From the NCBI GenBank assembly GCA_033791105.1, contig JASJHI010000025.1, positions 1-40,553 on the forward strand: a stretch of DNA of 40,553 nucleotides. The letters run 5' to 3'. The translations under genes and the position numbers were made by a program. The stretch is from JASJHI01 sp033791105 (GTDB lineage: Bacteria; Actinomycetota; Acidimicrobiia; Acidimicrobiales; Ilumatobacteraceae). The notes under the pieces were generated by a model. That model did not search any database and had not been told where the DNA came from. It saw only the letters and a program-made list of their open reading frames with translations. Below are positions 26,230 to 34,481 of this stretch, piece by piece (the stretch's first letter is position 1; every line of letters begins with the position of its first letter).

Positions 26230-26243
26230 CATTGAATGAGAAT
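26225..26243. promoter_or_regulatory. Perfect 19-bp palindrome, probable metal-regulator operator
   Basis: ATTCTCATTGAATGAGAAT is a perfect 9-1-9 inverted repeat and strongly AT-rich against a GC-rich background. It covers the -10 and the predicted transcript start of the CDF metal transporter. Its size, odd centre and TGAGAAT/ATTCTCA arms resemble FUR-family boxes (Fur, Zur), though the arm order is not identical to the classic ones. Repression by a FUR-family metal sensor is the natural inference; the regulator is not encoded here. Confidence 0.65.
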
Positions 26244-26274
26244 GAAGCTGCTCGATCGATATGTGATGCGATGA
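26236..26274 (+). CDS. Possible 12-codon leaderless upstream ORF
   Basis: ATG 26236 lies exactly at the predicted transcript start, 6 nt after TATTCT. It opens a frame encoding MRMKLLDRYVMR. Its TGA overlaps the start of the CDF gene as ATGA (26271-26274), the coupling arrangement used between many genes in this window. The CDF start itself has no Shine-Dalgarno sequence, so translation may depend on ribosomes finishing this frame. It could also be chance, with the peptide having no function of its own. Confidence 0.4.
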   Translation: MRMKLLDRYVMR

Positions 26275-27173
26275 GCACCCACGAGCACGATCCCGTTCCT
26301 GCCGGCCGCGCCACGCTCCGGCTCGGAGCGGCGACGGTACTCAACGTGGGATTCGGTGTCGTCCAGGTCATCGTCGGCGTCCTGATCGGCTCGGTCGTCG
26401 TACTGGCCGACGCTGCGCATCAGGCGGTCGATGCGCTCGGACTTCTCACCGCGCTCGCCGCGCTCAGCGTGGCGCGTCGACCGGCAAACCGCACGTGGAC
26501 ATTCGGTTACGGCAAGGCCGATGCGCTCGGAGGGTTCGTCTCGGCCCTGCTGCTGATCGGCTCCGTGCTGTGGATCGTGTTCGAGTCGGTCCGTCGTCTG
26601 TTCGAACCCGAGCCGGTCGCGGGCGGCGCGATCATCGTCATCGGGTTGATCGCGGTCGCCGTGAACGGACTCGGCGTCCTGCTCGTCGGACACGGTCACG
26701 GCGACGATGCGATGTCGCTGCGCGCTGCGCGCCTCCACCTCATCACCGATCTCCTCGGCTCGGTGATCGTCGTCGTCGCGGGTGTCCTGCTCGTGGCGGG
26801 TGGGCCGGCGTGGATCGATCCCGTCTCGTCGCTGATCCTGTCGATCGCAGTTCTGTGGTCGACCTGGAGAATCGCCCGCGCCAGCGTCGGCGTCCTGCTC
26901 GACCGCGTCCCGGAGCGGCTCACGTCGAGCGAGGTCGTGGGTCTGCTCGCCGATCAGCCGGGTGTCGATCAGGTCCATCACGTCCACCTCCGGCCGCTCG
27001 GCGGCGGAACGGTCAGCGTGACGGCACACGTCGTGGTCGACGGAGCACGGAGCGTCCACGATGCACAGCAGACGCTCGACGATCTCAGCGGTGTGCTGTT
27101 GACCGAGCACGACATCGCCCACGCGACGCTGCAGCTGGAGTGTCACGAGTGCGGGGTCGACGACTGCCTCTGA
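26271..27173 (+). CDS. CDF-family divalent metal cation transporter
   Basis: A 300-residue six-helix transporter, probably exporting zinc or a similar divalent ion in exchange for protons. Helix 2 carries HQAVD (His50 and Asp54) and helix 5 carries HLITD (His156 and Asp160), the two HxxxD halves of the transport site. The cytoplasmic domain follows, and the C-terminus ends in the Cys/His-rich ECHECGVDDCL, a likely metal-binding tail. ATG 26271 is chosen because the N-terminal MSTHEHD fits and it overlaps the upstream frame's stop. A TTG 13 codons earlier is the alternative. Expression is probably controlled by the upstream palindrome. Confidence 0.9.
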   Translation: MSTHEHDPVPAGRATLRLGAATVLNVGFGVVQVIVGVLIGSVVVLADAAHQAVDALGLLTALAALSVARRPANRTWTFGYGKADALGGFVSALLLIGSVLWIVFESVRRLFEPEPVAGGAIIVIGLIAVAVNGLGVLLVGHGHGDDAMSLRAARLHLITDLLGSVIVVVAGVLLVAGGPAWIDPVSSLILSIAVLWSTWRIARASVGVLLDRVPERLTSSEVVGLLADQPGVDQVHHVHLRPLGGGTVSVTAHVVVDGARSVHDAQQTLDDLSGVLLTEHDIAHATLQLECHECGVDDCL

Positions 27174-27192
27174 GTGTGGAGACCGTATTGCG

Positions 27193-28365
27193 TCAGCAGG
27201 TCAGGTCGGACAACGCCTGCTCGAAGTCGGCGAGCACGTCGGCGACCTCCTCGAGGCCCAGTGACACCCGGAGCAAGCCGGCAGTCACACCGGTTGCGCA
27301 CTGCTCGGCCGGGGTGAGGCCGGCGTGGGTCGAGGTCGCAGGATGACACACCAGGGTTTCGGGCCCACCGAGCGATGTCGCCACGCGGGCCAGCTCGATC
27401 CGATCGAGGAACCGCGCCGCAGCAGCGCGATCGGCGACCTCGAACGACAGCACCGTGCCGTACTGGCCTAGCTGCGCGCCGGCGAGTTCGTGCTGGGGGT
27501 GCTCGGAGAGTCCGGGATAGTGAATGGCGGAGACCGTGGGATGGTCGGCGAGCATGACCGCAAGCGAGCGCGCCGCCGCGTTCTGGTGCCGTGTGCGCAC
27601 GCCGAGCGTGCGCAGTCCACGCAGCGCGTTGAGCGCATCGAACGGTGATGGCGTCGCACCATGGAGCACCGCGTAGGCCCAGATCTCCTCGAGCACGTCC
27701 TCATCGCCGGCGATGACGCCGAGCGTGGCGTCGTTGTGACCCGCGATTCCCTTGGTAGCGGAATGCAACGAGATGTCGACGCCGTGGGCGAGTGGTTGCT
27801 GGCCGAGCGGGGTTGCGAACGTGGAATCGACCACGGTGAGCGGACCGCGGATCGTGCCCAGCTCATCGAGGTCGGCCAACTCGAGGCGCGGATTCGATGG
27901 GCTTTCGGCGAGCACGAGCATCGTCTTGCCCGGCCGGACAGCGTCCGAGAACGCTCGGGGCGCGGCGACATCGACGAACGTGACGTCGATGCCGAATCGT
28001 CGGCACGGCCCCTGGAGGAACGCCAACGTGCCTGCGTACAGCTGCCGCTGCGCCACGATGTGGTCACCCGAGGAACAGAGCGCGAACACGGTCGACGAGA
28101 TGGCACCCATCCCCGAGGCGAAGGCGAGCGCATCTTCGGCACCCTCCAGGTCGGCGATCGCCTCCTCGAAGGAGCGGACCGTGGGATTGGCGTACCGGCT
28201 GTAGAAGTCGCCGTGACGGACTGCTGTGGCGCGCCGCTCGGCGTCGTCCAGGCCCTCGGACTCCCACGTACTCGAGGCCCAGAGCGCGGGCGCCAGCGAC
28301 GTGCCGCTCGCAGCCCGTCCGGCCTCGATCGCCCGCGTTTCGGCCGCCCTGTCAGACGAATCCAT
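27193..28365 (-). CDS. Trans-sulfuration PLP enzyme (Cys/Met metabolism family)
   Basis: A 390-residue fold-type I PLP enzyme. It has the phosphate loop FASGMGAISS, VVDSTFATPLGQQPL, and the Schiff-base Lys205 in HSATKGIAGHND, then GATPSPFDALNALRGLRTL. These mark the cystathionine gamma-synthase / gamma-lyase / homoserine sulfhydrylase family; which member cannot be decided. It likely works in methionine or cysteine synthesis or breakdown. The ATG at 28365 has a leaderless -10 (TACGGT, 6-nt gap) overlapped by a 25-bp dyad. Confidence 0.9.
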   Translation of the reverse strand: MDSSDRAAETRAIEAGRAASGTSLAPALWASSTWESEGLDDAERRATAVRHGDFYSRYANPTVRSFEEAIADLEGAEDALAFASGMGAISSTVFALCSSGDHIVAQRQLYAGTLAFLQGPCRRFGIDVTFVDVAAPRAFSDAVRPGKTMLVLAESPSNPRLELADLDELGTIRGPLTVVDSTFATPLGQQPLAHGVDISLHSATKGIAGHNDATLGVIAGDEDVLEEIWAYAVLHGATPSPFDALNALRGLRTLGVRTRHQNAAARSLAVMLADHPTVSAIHYPGLSEHPQHELAGAQLGQYGTVLSFEVADRAAAARFLDRIELARVATSLGGPETLVCHPATSTHAGLTPAEQCATGVTAGLLRVSLGLEEVADVLADFEQALSDLTC

Positions 28366-28371
28366 GTCGGC

Positions 28372-28377
28372 ACCGTA
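28372..28377 (-). promoter_or_regulatory. Leaderless -10 of the trans-sulfuration gene
   Basis: TACGGT on the minus strand ends 6 nt before ATG 28365. Confidence 0.55.
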
Positions 28378-28398
28378 CCGGTGGCGGTGTCCGGTACG
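28374..28398. promoter_or_regulatory. 25-bp dyad overlapping the trans-sulfuration promoter
   Basis: CGTACCGG and CCGGTACG form a perfect 8-9-8 inverted repeat over the -10 and the DNA just upstream. It could be an operator for this gene, or a hairpin ending the upstream hisN transcript. The lack of a T-run and the overlap with the -10 favour an operator. Confidence 0.45.
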
Positions 28399-28414
28399 AC
28401 CGGGCGTATCCCGA

Positions 28415-29209
28415 TCAACCCCCGATGATGCCGATCACTTCCTGGTGCAGCTGGCCGTTGGTCGAGATCGCCGTGTCGTGGAGGTGCGTCCGTTCGCCGT
28501 CACGATCGGTGAATGTGCCCCCCGCCGCCTCGACGATCGGCAACAGGGCGCCGAGATCGTACGGAGCGACGCCGACGGCGTCGATCGCGGCGTCCATCGC
28601 TCCTTCCGCTACGAGCATGTGCTGCCAGAAGTCGCCGAGCCCGCGGGATCGTCGTGCCCGCTGCTGCAGACGGACCAATTCGCCGGTGAGACCGAGATCG
28701 TCCCAGCCTTCGTTGTGGGTGACGCAGATCTGCGCATCCTCGATCGCGGTGACCATGGAGACGTGGAGTTCGCGCTCGACGCCGAGCGCAGCCACGTGTG
28801 CACCGAGATCGACGCCGCCCCACCAGCGGCGTTGCAGAGCGGGTGCTGACACCACACCCAGCACCGGCCCGTCGGTCACGTGGCTGAGCGCGATCAACGT
28901 GGCCCACACGGGGATGCCGCGAACGAAGCCCGATGTGCCGTCGATCGGATCGATCACCCACTCCCAGGGAGAGTCGGCCGCGCCAGGGTGTCGCCCGTGC
29001 TCCTCGCCGTACACGCCGTACTCGGGCCGGGCCGCCTTCAACCGGTCGACGATCAGCTCCTCAGCATCGCGGTCGACGCGGGTGACCTCCGTGCGATTCT
29101 CCTTCCAGTCGACATCGAAATCGCGGGCGAGGAAATGCGGCAGTGTGAGCGCATCGGCTGCATCGGCCACGCCGAGAGCGAGCGCCAACTCGGCGTCGAG
29201 ATCGGTCAT
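28415..29209 (-). CDS. hisN: Histidinol-phosphatase, inositol monophosphatase family (HisN type)
   Basis: A 264-residue metal-dependent phosphatase. Motifs are YGVYGEEHG (metal Glu pair), WVIDPIDGTSGFVRG and the C-terminal APYDLGALLPIVEAAGG, where Tyr stands in for the usual Trp of the WD motif. The segment FVRGIPVWATLIAL matches the actinobacterial HisN histidinol-phosphatase type better than inositol monophosphatases, so histidine synthesis is the likely role. It overlaps the upstream crotonase stop by 4 bases (ATGA). Other IMPase-family substrates cannot be ruled out. Confidence 0.86.
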   Translation of the reverse strand: MTDLDAELALALGVADAADALTLPHFLARDFDVDWKENRTEVTRVDRDAEELIVDRLKAARPEYGVYGEEHGRHPGAADSPWEWVIDPIDGTSGFVRGIPVWATLIALSHVTDGPVLGVVSAPALQRRWWGGVDLGAHVAALGVERELHVSMVTAIEDAQICVTHNEGWDDLGLTGELVRLQQRARRSRGLGDFWQHMLVAEGAMDAAIDAVGVAPYDLGALLPIVEAAGGTFTDRDGERTHLHDTAISTNGQLHQEVIGIIGG

Positions 29210-30027
29210 CGTTGCGTGGGGCGAAACGTCGCGGGACGTTTCTCGCGCAGCGCGTCGAGTCCCTCGGCGGCGTCCGGGCCGAGGAAATTGAGCATCTCGT
29301 AGGCGAGTGACGCCTCGAAATTCGGCAACGAGGTTCGCAACCAGTGGTTGAGCGCACGCTTGGTCATCCGCGTCGCGTCGACGGGCCCGGCAGCGAGCTT
29401 GTCGGCGACGCCGAGCGCTGTGCTCATCACCTCGTCGGCGGGCACCGCCTTCGACACGAGCCCGATCCGCTCGGCCTCACGCCCGTCGAGAAAATCGGCT
29501 GTGAGCAGGTAGTACTTTGCCTTGGCCATTCCGCACAGGAGCGGCCAGATCGCAACAGCGTGATCGCCGCCGGCCACACCCAGTCGGATGTGTCCATCGG
29601 TCAGTCGCGCGTCCTCGTCGATGACACTCACATCGGCCATCAGTGCGACCGCGAGTCCTGCTCCGACCGCGATGCCATTGATGGCCGACACGATCGGCGT
29701 GTCGCACTCGATCATCGTGCGGACGATGTCGCCGGCCTCGCGCATCACGCGGATCGTCTGGTCGTAATTGCCGACCTGCTCGCTGATCCAGTCGAGGTCG
29801 CCGCCCGCCGAGAACGCCCGGCCGGCACCGGTGACCACGACCGCTCGCACCGACGGGTCGTCGTCGATCGTGCGGAAGACGCGCGAGAGCTGGAAGTGCA
29901 TCTCACCGTCCGTGGCGTTCAACTTCGCGGGGTCGTCGAGCGTGATGAGCAGCACGCCGTCGGACGGTCGCTCGAAGCGGAGCCGGGTGAACGGGGCGTA
30001 GAGGTCGCCAGAGGGTTCGTCGGTCAC
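29206..30027 (-). CDS. Crotonase-fold protein lacking both hydratase glutamates
   Basis: A 273-residue crotonase-superfamily protein. The oxyanion loops AFSAGGDLDW and GIAVGAGLAVALM are present, but the first catalytic Glu position is Leu and the second (PE in hydratases) reads DGHIRLG. It also has the run GMAKAKYYLLTADFLDG. Classical hydration is therefore unlikely; isomerase, hydrolase or another crotonase reaction on a CoA ester is possible. GTG 30027 is supported by TAGGGT ending 6 nt upstream. It is co-transcribed with hisN. Confidence 0.87.
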   Translation of the reverse strand: MTDEPSGDLYAPFTRLRFERPSDGVLLITLDDPAKLNATDGEMHFQLSRVFRTIDDDPSVRAVVVTGAGRAFSAGGDLDWISEQVGNYDQTIRVMREAGDIVRTMIECDTPIVSAINGIAVGAGLAVALMADVSVIDEDARLTDGHIRLGVAGGDHAVAIWPLLCGMAKAKYYLLTADFLDGREAERIGLVSKAVPADEVMSTALGVADKLAAGPVDATRMTKRALNHWLRTSLPNFEASLAYEMLNFLGPDAAEGLDALREKRPATFRPTQR

Positions 30028-30033
30028 GCGTGC

Positions 30034-30039
30034 ACCCTA
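30034..30039 (-). promoter_or_regulatory. Leaderless -10 of the crotonase-hisN operon
   Basis: TAGGGT on the minus strand ends 6 nt before GTG 30027, in the 32-nt gap after the SulP gene. Confidence 0.6.
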
Positions 30040-30059
30040 CGTCTGCCGACTCGACGCGC

Positions 30060-31553
30060 TCAGTGCCCGGGAGAGACCTTGCCGCTCGTGTTGCGGTGGA
30101 GTTGTTCGGCGTGTCGATTGAGGCCGACGAGTTCGGCGTCGATGTCGCGCTCGGCGAACTTCTCGACGACGGCGTCGAGTGCACCGACCGCCGATGTGTC
30201 CCAGATTCTTGCGTTGCTCAGGTCGATCTCGACGCGTCGGACCTTGACCGCGTCGTAGTCGAAGGAATGGACGAGATCGTTGGTCGACGCGAAGAACAAC
30301 TCCCCGGACACGGCGTAGAGGCGCTCGACGTTGTCCGGGTCGACGACGCTCGTGACGCGCACGAGGTGCGAAACGTGGCGGACGAAGAACACCGCCGACA
30401 GCAGCACACCCGCGGCGACGCCGTAGGCGAGGTTGTGGGTGAGGACGACAACACCGACGGTGACGAGCATGACCGTCGTCTCGGGCCGCGGGACAGAACG
30501 CAGTGTCTCGAGTCGGACGCTGGTCCAATTGAACGTGCTGACCGCCACCATCACCATCACCGCGATGAGCGCGGCCATCGGAATGAGCGCAACGAGATCG
30601 CCGAGGCCGAGAATCAGCACGAGGAGGAACACACCCGACGCGAGCGTCGAGAGTCGCGTCCGTCCGCCGGACCGGTAGTTGATCATCGACTGGCCGATCA
30701 TCGCGCAGCCGGCCATCCCTCCGAGGAAACCTGTGGCGACGTTGGCGATCCCCTGGCCCCGCGACTCGCGGTTCTTGTCGGAGTCGGTGTCGGTGAGATC
30801 GTCGAGCAGCTGCGCGGTGAGCAACGACTCGAGCAGACCGACGAGTGCCAGGGTGATCGAGAACGGCAGGATGATCCGCAGCGTCTCCAGTCCGAACGGA
30901 ACGTCGGGCAGTCCGGGGATGGGCAGCGAGCTCGGCAGCTCGCCCATGTCGCCGACGGTCGGAAGTTGCAGATCGAAGGCGATGGCGAGCGCGGTGAGCG
31001 CGACGATCGCGACGAGTGGTGACGGGATGATTCGGGCAAACGGCAGGAATCGGAGCCGCGGCAGTACATAGATGACGACCAGGCCACCGACGATGAATGC
31101 GAGGTTGAGCCAGAACGCGCCCTTGTCCGCTTCGTCGGTCAACAAGATGTGCGGTACCTGGGCGAGGAGGATCAGGATCGCCAGGGCGTTGACGAAGCCG
31201 AGCATCACCGTTCTCGGGACGAACCGCATGAGGCTGCCGACGCCGAGATAGCCGAAACCCATTTGGATGAGGCCGGCGAGGATGGTCGCGGCGAAGAGGT
31301 AGGCGACGCCGTGCTCCTCGACCAAGGGCACGATGACCAGTGCCATCGCGCCCGTCGCGGCCGAGATCATGCCGGGCCGCCCGCCGGCGATCGAGATGAT
31401 GATCGCGATCGAGAATGATGCGTAGAGCCCGACCTTCGGGTCGACGCCCGCGATGATCGAGAACGAGATCGCCTCGGGGATCAGCGCGAGCGCGACGACG
31501 AGCGCCGACAGCAGATCGGCTCGCGGATTCGACAACCACTCGGTTCTTGACAC
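30060..31553 (-). CDS. SulP/SLC26-family anion permease with STAS domain
   Basis: A 497-residue membrane transporter. The N-terminal ALIPEAISFSIIAGVDPKVG is the SulP signature, followed by about 11-12 helices and GMAGCAMIGQSMINYRSGG. The C-terminal STAS domain contains RRVEIDLSNARIWDTSAVG. Members carry sulfate, bicarbonate or dicarboxylates; the ion cannot be told. GTG 31553 follows TAGGGT (31563-31568) with a 9-nt gap, so the transcript is leaderless or nearly so. It lies downstream of dxs with an 83-nt gap containing two copies of GAGTCGACC. Confidence 0.9.
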   Translation of the reverse strand: MSRTEWLSNPRADLLSALVVALALIPEAISFSIIAGVDPKVGLYASFSIAIIISIAGGRPGMISAATGAMALVIVPLVEEHGVAYLFAATILAGLIQMGFGYLGVGSLMRFVPRTVMLGFVNALAILILLAQVPHILLTDEADKGAFWLNLAFIVGGLVVIYVLPRLRFLPFARIIPSPLVAIVALTALAIAFDLQLPTVGDMGELPSSLPIPGLPDVPFGLETLRIILPFSITLALVGLLESLLTAQLLDDLTDTDSDKNRESRGQGIANVATGFLGGMAGCAMIGQSMINYRSGGRTRLSTLASGVFLLVLILGLGDLVALIPMAALIAVMVMVAVSTFNWTSVRLETLRSVPRPETTVMLVTVGVVVLTHNLAYGVAAGVLLSAVFFVRHVSHLVRVTSVVDPDNVERLYAVSGELFFASTNDLVHSFDYDAVKVRRVEIDLSNARIWDTSAVGALDAVVEKFAERDIDAELVGLNRHAEQLHRNTSGKVSPGH

Positions 31554-31636
31554 GAAGAGTCGACCCTACGGATCGAACTGTCCGGCGAGGGGTCGCACAT
31601 GTCACACCCGGAGGGTGCTCGCGCGAGTCGACCGGC

Positions 31637-33616
31637 TCAGCGGCGGACGAGCGCGATGAGGTGGTCGGTGTCGAGTCCGAAGCGGGAGAGCAGATGCTCG
31701 GGCTTCGGGTCGTGCGGCATGAACTTGGTCGGCAGTCCGAGCACCTCGACCGCCGTCGACGGATCGAGCGCGCAGATCCGATCGGCGATGGTCATTCCGA
31801 TGCCGCCGTTGCGAACGCCGTCCTCGATCGTGATCACCCGATCGTGAGAGGCCGCGTCGGCGAGCATTTCGTCGTCGAGGGGTGCGCACGACCGCGCATC
31901 CCACAACGTGATCGAACGGCCTTCGTCGCTGAGTCGACCGGCCGCCTGTTCGGCGGTCTCGAGCATTCTGCCGATGGCGATCACGCACACGGTCTGCCGG
32001 TCGCCTGTGGTGGCGGACTCCCCGCCGCGAACGCGGCGAGCGGCGAGTCCGGAACCGACCTCGTGCTCGCCGACCTGCCGGGCCGCACCGCGCGGGTAGC
32101 GGATCGCGACCGGCCCCTCATCGGTGAGGCTGGTGGCGTCGTGCAACATCTGGGCGAGTTCCTGCGCGCTCGACGGAGCGAGCACCCTCATTCCGGGAAC
32201 CTTGGCGAGTAACGCCATGTCGTACACGCCGTGATGGCTCGCGCCGTCCGGGCCGGTCACCCCGGCACGGTCGAGGCAGAAGATCACGGGGAGGCGATGG
32301 AGCGCCACGTCGTAGACGACCTGGTCCCAGGCGCGATTGAGGAACGTCGAGTAGATCGCGACGACCGGTCGCAGGCCGCCCATCGCCATTCCCGCGGCGC
32401 CGGTGACCGCGTGCTGCTCGGCGATGCCGACATCGAAGAACCGATCGGGGAACCGTCCCTGGAACGGCAGCAGGCCGGTCGGCCCCGGCATCGCTGCGGT
32501 GATGGCGACGATGCGCTCGTCGGCTTCGGCCTCCTTGATGATCGCCTCGGCGAACGTCTGCGTGTAGCCGGTGGCGACCGCCGTCGGCGGGCCGATCGCC
32601 GGGTCGAAGACCGGTGCGTCGTGGAGGTGCTTTTCGTCGTCGTCCTCGGCGGGCGAGTATCCGCGGCCCTTCTGGGTGAGTACGTGGACGAGGATCGGAC
32701 CCTCTGCCGACAGCTCGATCGCGTTCTGGAACGCGTGCTCCATCGCCTCGACGTCGTGGCCGTCGATCGGGCCGACATAGCGCACGCCGAGCGCCTCGAA
32801 GAACGATGGCGGCTGGAGGAACTCGCGCACCCCGGCCTTGAATGCGTCCATCGCCGACCCGGCTTGCTGCCCGACGACGGGGAGATGCTGCAGCATCTCC
32901 TCGAGGCGCCGCTGGCGGCGCACGTAGATCGGGTTGAGGCGGATGTCGGTGAGTGCGTGCGCGAGGCGGTCGGTGACGCGATCAGGGATGCTCGGTGGCG
33001 CATCGCCGTCCGCCTCTGCCTCTGCATCGACGGTCGACCAGAGGTCGACGGTGTCCGCTGCCAGGTTCGAGACGGTCGGCGCGTACGAGCGACCGTTGTC
33101 GTTGAGCACGATGATGACGCGCTTGCCACTGTGGCCGATGTTGTTCAGCGCCTCGTACGCCATGCCCCCCGTCATCGAACCGTCGCCGATCACGGCGACG
33201 ATGTGTCGGTGGGGATCGACACCGAGATCACGGGCGACGGCCATCCCGTAGGCGTACGAGAGGCTCGTCGAGGCGTGGCTGTTCTCGACGTGGTCGTGTT
33301 CGGATTCCTCGCGGCTCGGGTACCCGGATAGGCCGCCCGCTTGCCGCAACCCCTCGAAGTGAGCTTGGCGGCCGGTCACGATCTTGTGGACGTAGGCCTG
33401 GTGTCCGGTGTCCCACACGAGCGCATCGGTCGGCGAGTCGAAGACCCGGTGCAGGGCCAGCGTGAGTTCCACCGCACCGAGGTTCGAGCCCAGGTGACCG
33501 GCGTTCTCCGACACGGCCGAGACGACGAAGTCGCGGATCTCACCGGAGAGTTCGCGCAATTCGTCGTAGGAGAGCCCGCGAAGATCGTCGGGCTCGCGGA
33601 CCCGTTCCAGATACAT
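31637..33616 (-). CDS. dxs: 1-deoxy-D-xylulose-5-phosphate synthase
   Basis: A 659-residue thiamine-diphosphate enzyme catalysing the first step of the MEP isoprenoid pathway from pyruvate and glyceraldehyde-3-phosphate. The N-terminal domain has GHLGSNLGAVELTLALH and WDTGHQAYVHK. The ThDP/Mg motif is GDGSMTGGMAYEALNN with the later NDN. The catalytic Glu is in FDVGIAEQHAVT, and the C-terminal transketolase domain is complete. ATG 33616 has TAGCGT (33626-33631) with a 9-nt gap. It is divergent from the SDR gene across 60 bp. Confidence 0.96.
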   Translation of the reverse strand: MYLERVREPDDLRGLSYDELRELSGEIRDFVVSAVSENAGHLGSNLGAVELTLALHRVFDSPTDALVWDTGHQAYVHKIVTGRQAHFEGLRQAGGLSGYPSREESEHDHVENSHASTSLSYAYGMAVARDLGVDPHRHIVAVIGDGSMTGGMAYEALNNIGHSGKRVIIVLNDNGRSYAPTVSNLAADTVDLWSTVDAEAEADGDAPPSIPDRVTDRLAHALTDIRLNPIYVRRQRRLEEMLQHLPVVGQQAGSAMDAFKAGVREFLQPPSFFEALGVRYVGPIDGHDVEAMEHAFQNAIELSAEGPILVHVLTQKGRGYSPAEDDDEKHLHDAPVFDPAIGPPTAVATGYTQTFAEAIIKEAEADERIVAITAAMPGPTGLLPFQGRFPDRFFDVGIAEQHAVTGAAGMAMGGLRPVVAIYSTFLNRAWDQVVYDVALHRLPVIFCLDRAGVTGPDGASHHGVYDMALLAKVPGMRVLAPSSAQELAQMLHDATSLTDEGPVAIRYPRGAARQVGEHEVGSGLAARRVRGGESATTGDRQTVCVIAIGRMLETAEQAAGRLSDEGRSITLWDARSCAPLDDEMLADAASHDRVITIEDGVRNGGIGMTIADRICALDPSTAVEVLGLPTKFMPHDPKPEHLLSRFGLDTDHLIALVRR

Positions 33617-33664
33617 GCGGTCGCGACGCTACCCGCGGTGGGCGGCCGGGTCTTGCACGCGTCC

Positions 33665-33670
33665 TAGGGT
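33665..33670 (+). promoter_or_regulatory. Leaderless -10 of the SDR gene
   Basis: TAGGGT ends 6 nt before ATG 33677. The dxs -10 faces the other way 33 nt to its left. Confidence 0.6.
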
Positions 33671-33676
33671 GCGGCC

Positions 33677-34471
33677 ATGACACTCCCTGCCGGTTCGCCC
33701 TTCGATCTCTCCGGACGTGTCGCACTGATCACCGGTGGAAACGGTGGCATCGGACTCGGAATGGCCGAGGGCCTCGCCGCGCACGGTGCCGACATCGCGA
33801 TCTGGGGCACGAACCCCGACAAGAACGACGCCGCGATCGAGCGGCTCGGCCGTCACGACGTCGAATTGCTCTCCATCGTGTGCGATGTCGGCGACGAGCA
33901 GGCCGTCGTGCAGGCGATGAGCGACACGGTCGACGAACTCGGGCGAATCGACGCGGCGTTCGTCAATGCGGGCGTCGGTGGCCGGGCCAGCAGTTTCGTC
34001 GACATGAGCGATGACGAGTGGCGCAGGGTGATGAGAGTCAACCTGGACGGTGCGTTCTACACGTGCCGTGAGGCCACCAAGCACATGGCCGCGCGTCGGG
34101 CCGGCGGCGACGAGTCGGGCGGTTCGATCGTGGTGACCACGTCGGGGTCTGCCTACTTCGGGCAGCAGTCCGGCCAGCACTATGGCGCCTCCAAGGCCGG
34201 AGTCATCTCGATGATGCGGGCGATCGCCGTGCAGCATGCGCGCGACGGCATCCGGGCCAACGCGATCCTGCCGGGCTGGATCGAGAGCGACATGACCGAG
34301 TCGCTGTTCGAATACGAACGGTTCGTCGATCGGGTACTGCCGCGGGTGCCGATGCGGCGGTGGGGCAAGGCGGACGACTTCGCCGGCCTCGCGGTCTATC
34401 TCGCCAGTCCCGCATCGAGCTACCACACCGGCGACGTCATCACGATCGACGGCGGTTACCACTCGTTCTGA
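33677..34471 (+). CDS. Short-chain dehydrogenase/reductase
   Basis: A 264-residue classical SDR. The NAD(P) motif is TGGNGGIG, followed by DVGDEQ, NAGVGG, the catalytic Ser in TTSGSAYF, and the Tyr169/Lys173 pair in HYGASKAG. The C-terminal DVITIDGGYHSF is standard. It oxidises or reduces an alcohol/ketone; the substrate is not predictable. It is transcribed alone, convergent with the methyltransferase gene. Confidence 0.92.
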   Translation: MTLPAGSPFDLSGRVALITGGNGGIGLGMAEGLAAHGADIAIWGTNPDKNDAAIERLGRHDVELLSIVCDVGDEQAVVQAMSDTVDELGRIDAAFVNAGVGGRASSFVDMSDDEWRRVMRVNLDGAFYTCREATKHMAARRAGGDESGGSIVVTTSGSAYFGQQSGQHYGASKAGVISMMRAIAVQHARDGIRANAILPGWIESDMTESLFEYERFVDRVLPRVPMRRWGKADDFAGLAVYLASPASSYHTGDVITIDGGYHSF

Positions 34472-34481
34472 CGCGCGCGGT

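Noticed and set aside
31557..31633. Two GAGTCGACC copies and a CACCC-GGA-GGGTG hairpin between dxs and the SulP gene
   Set aside because: Short and GC-rich with no T-run. Could be a terminator or operator, but I could not choose, so it is not listed as a feature.
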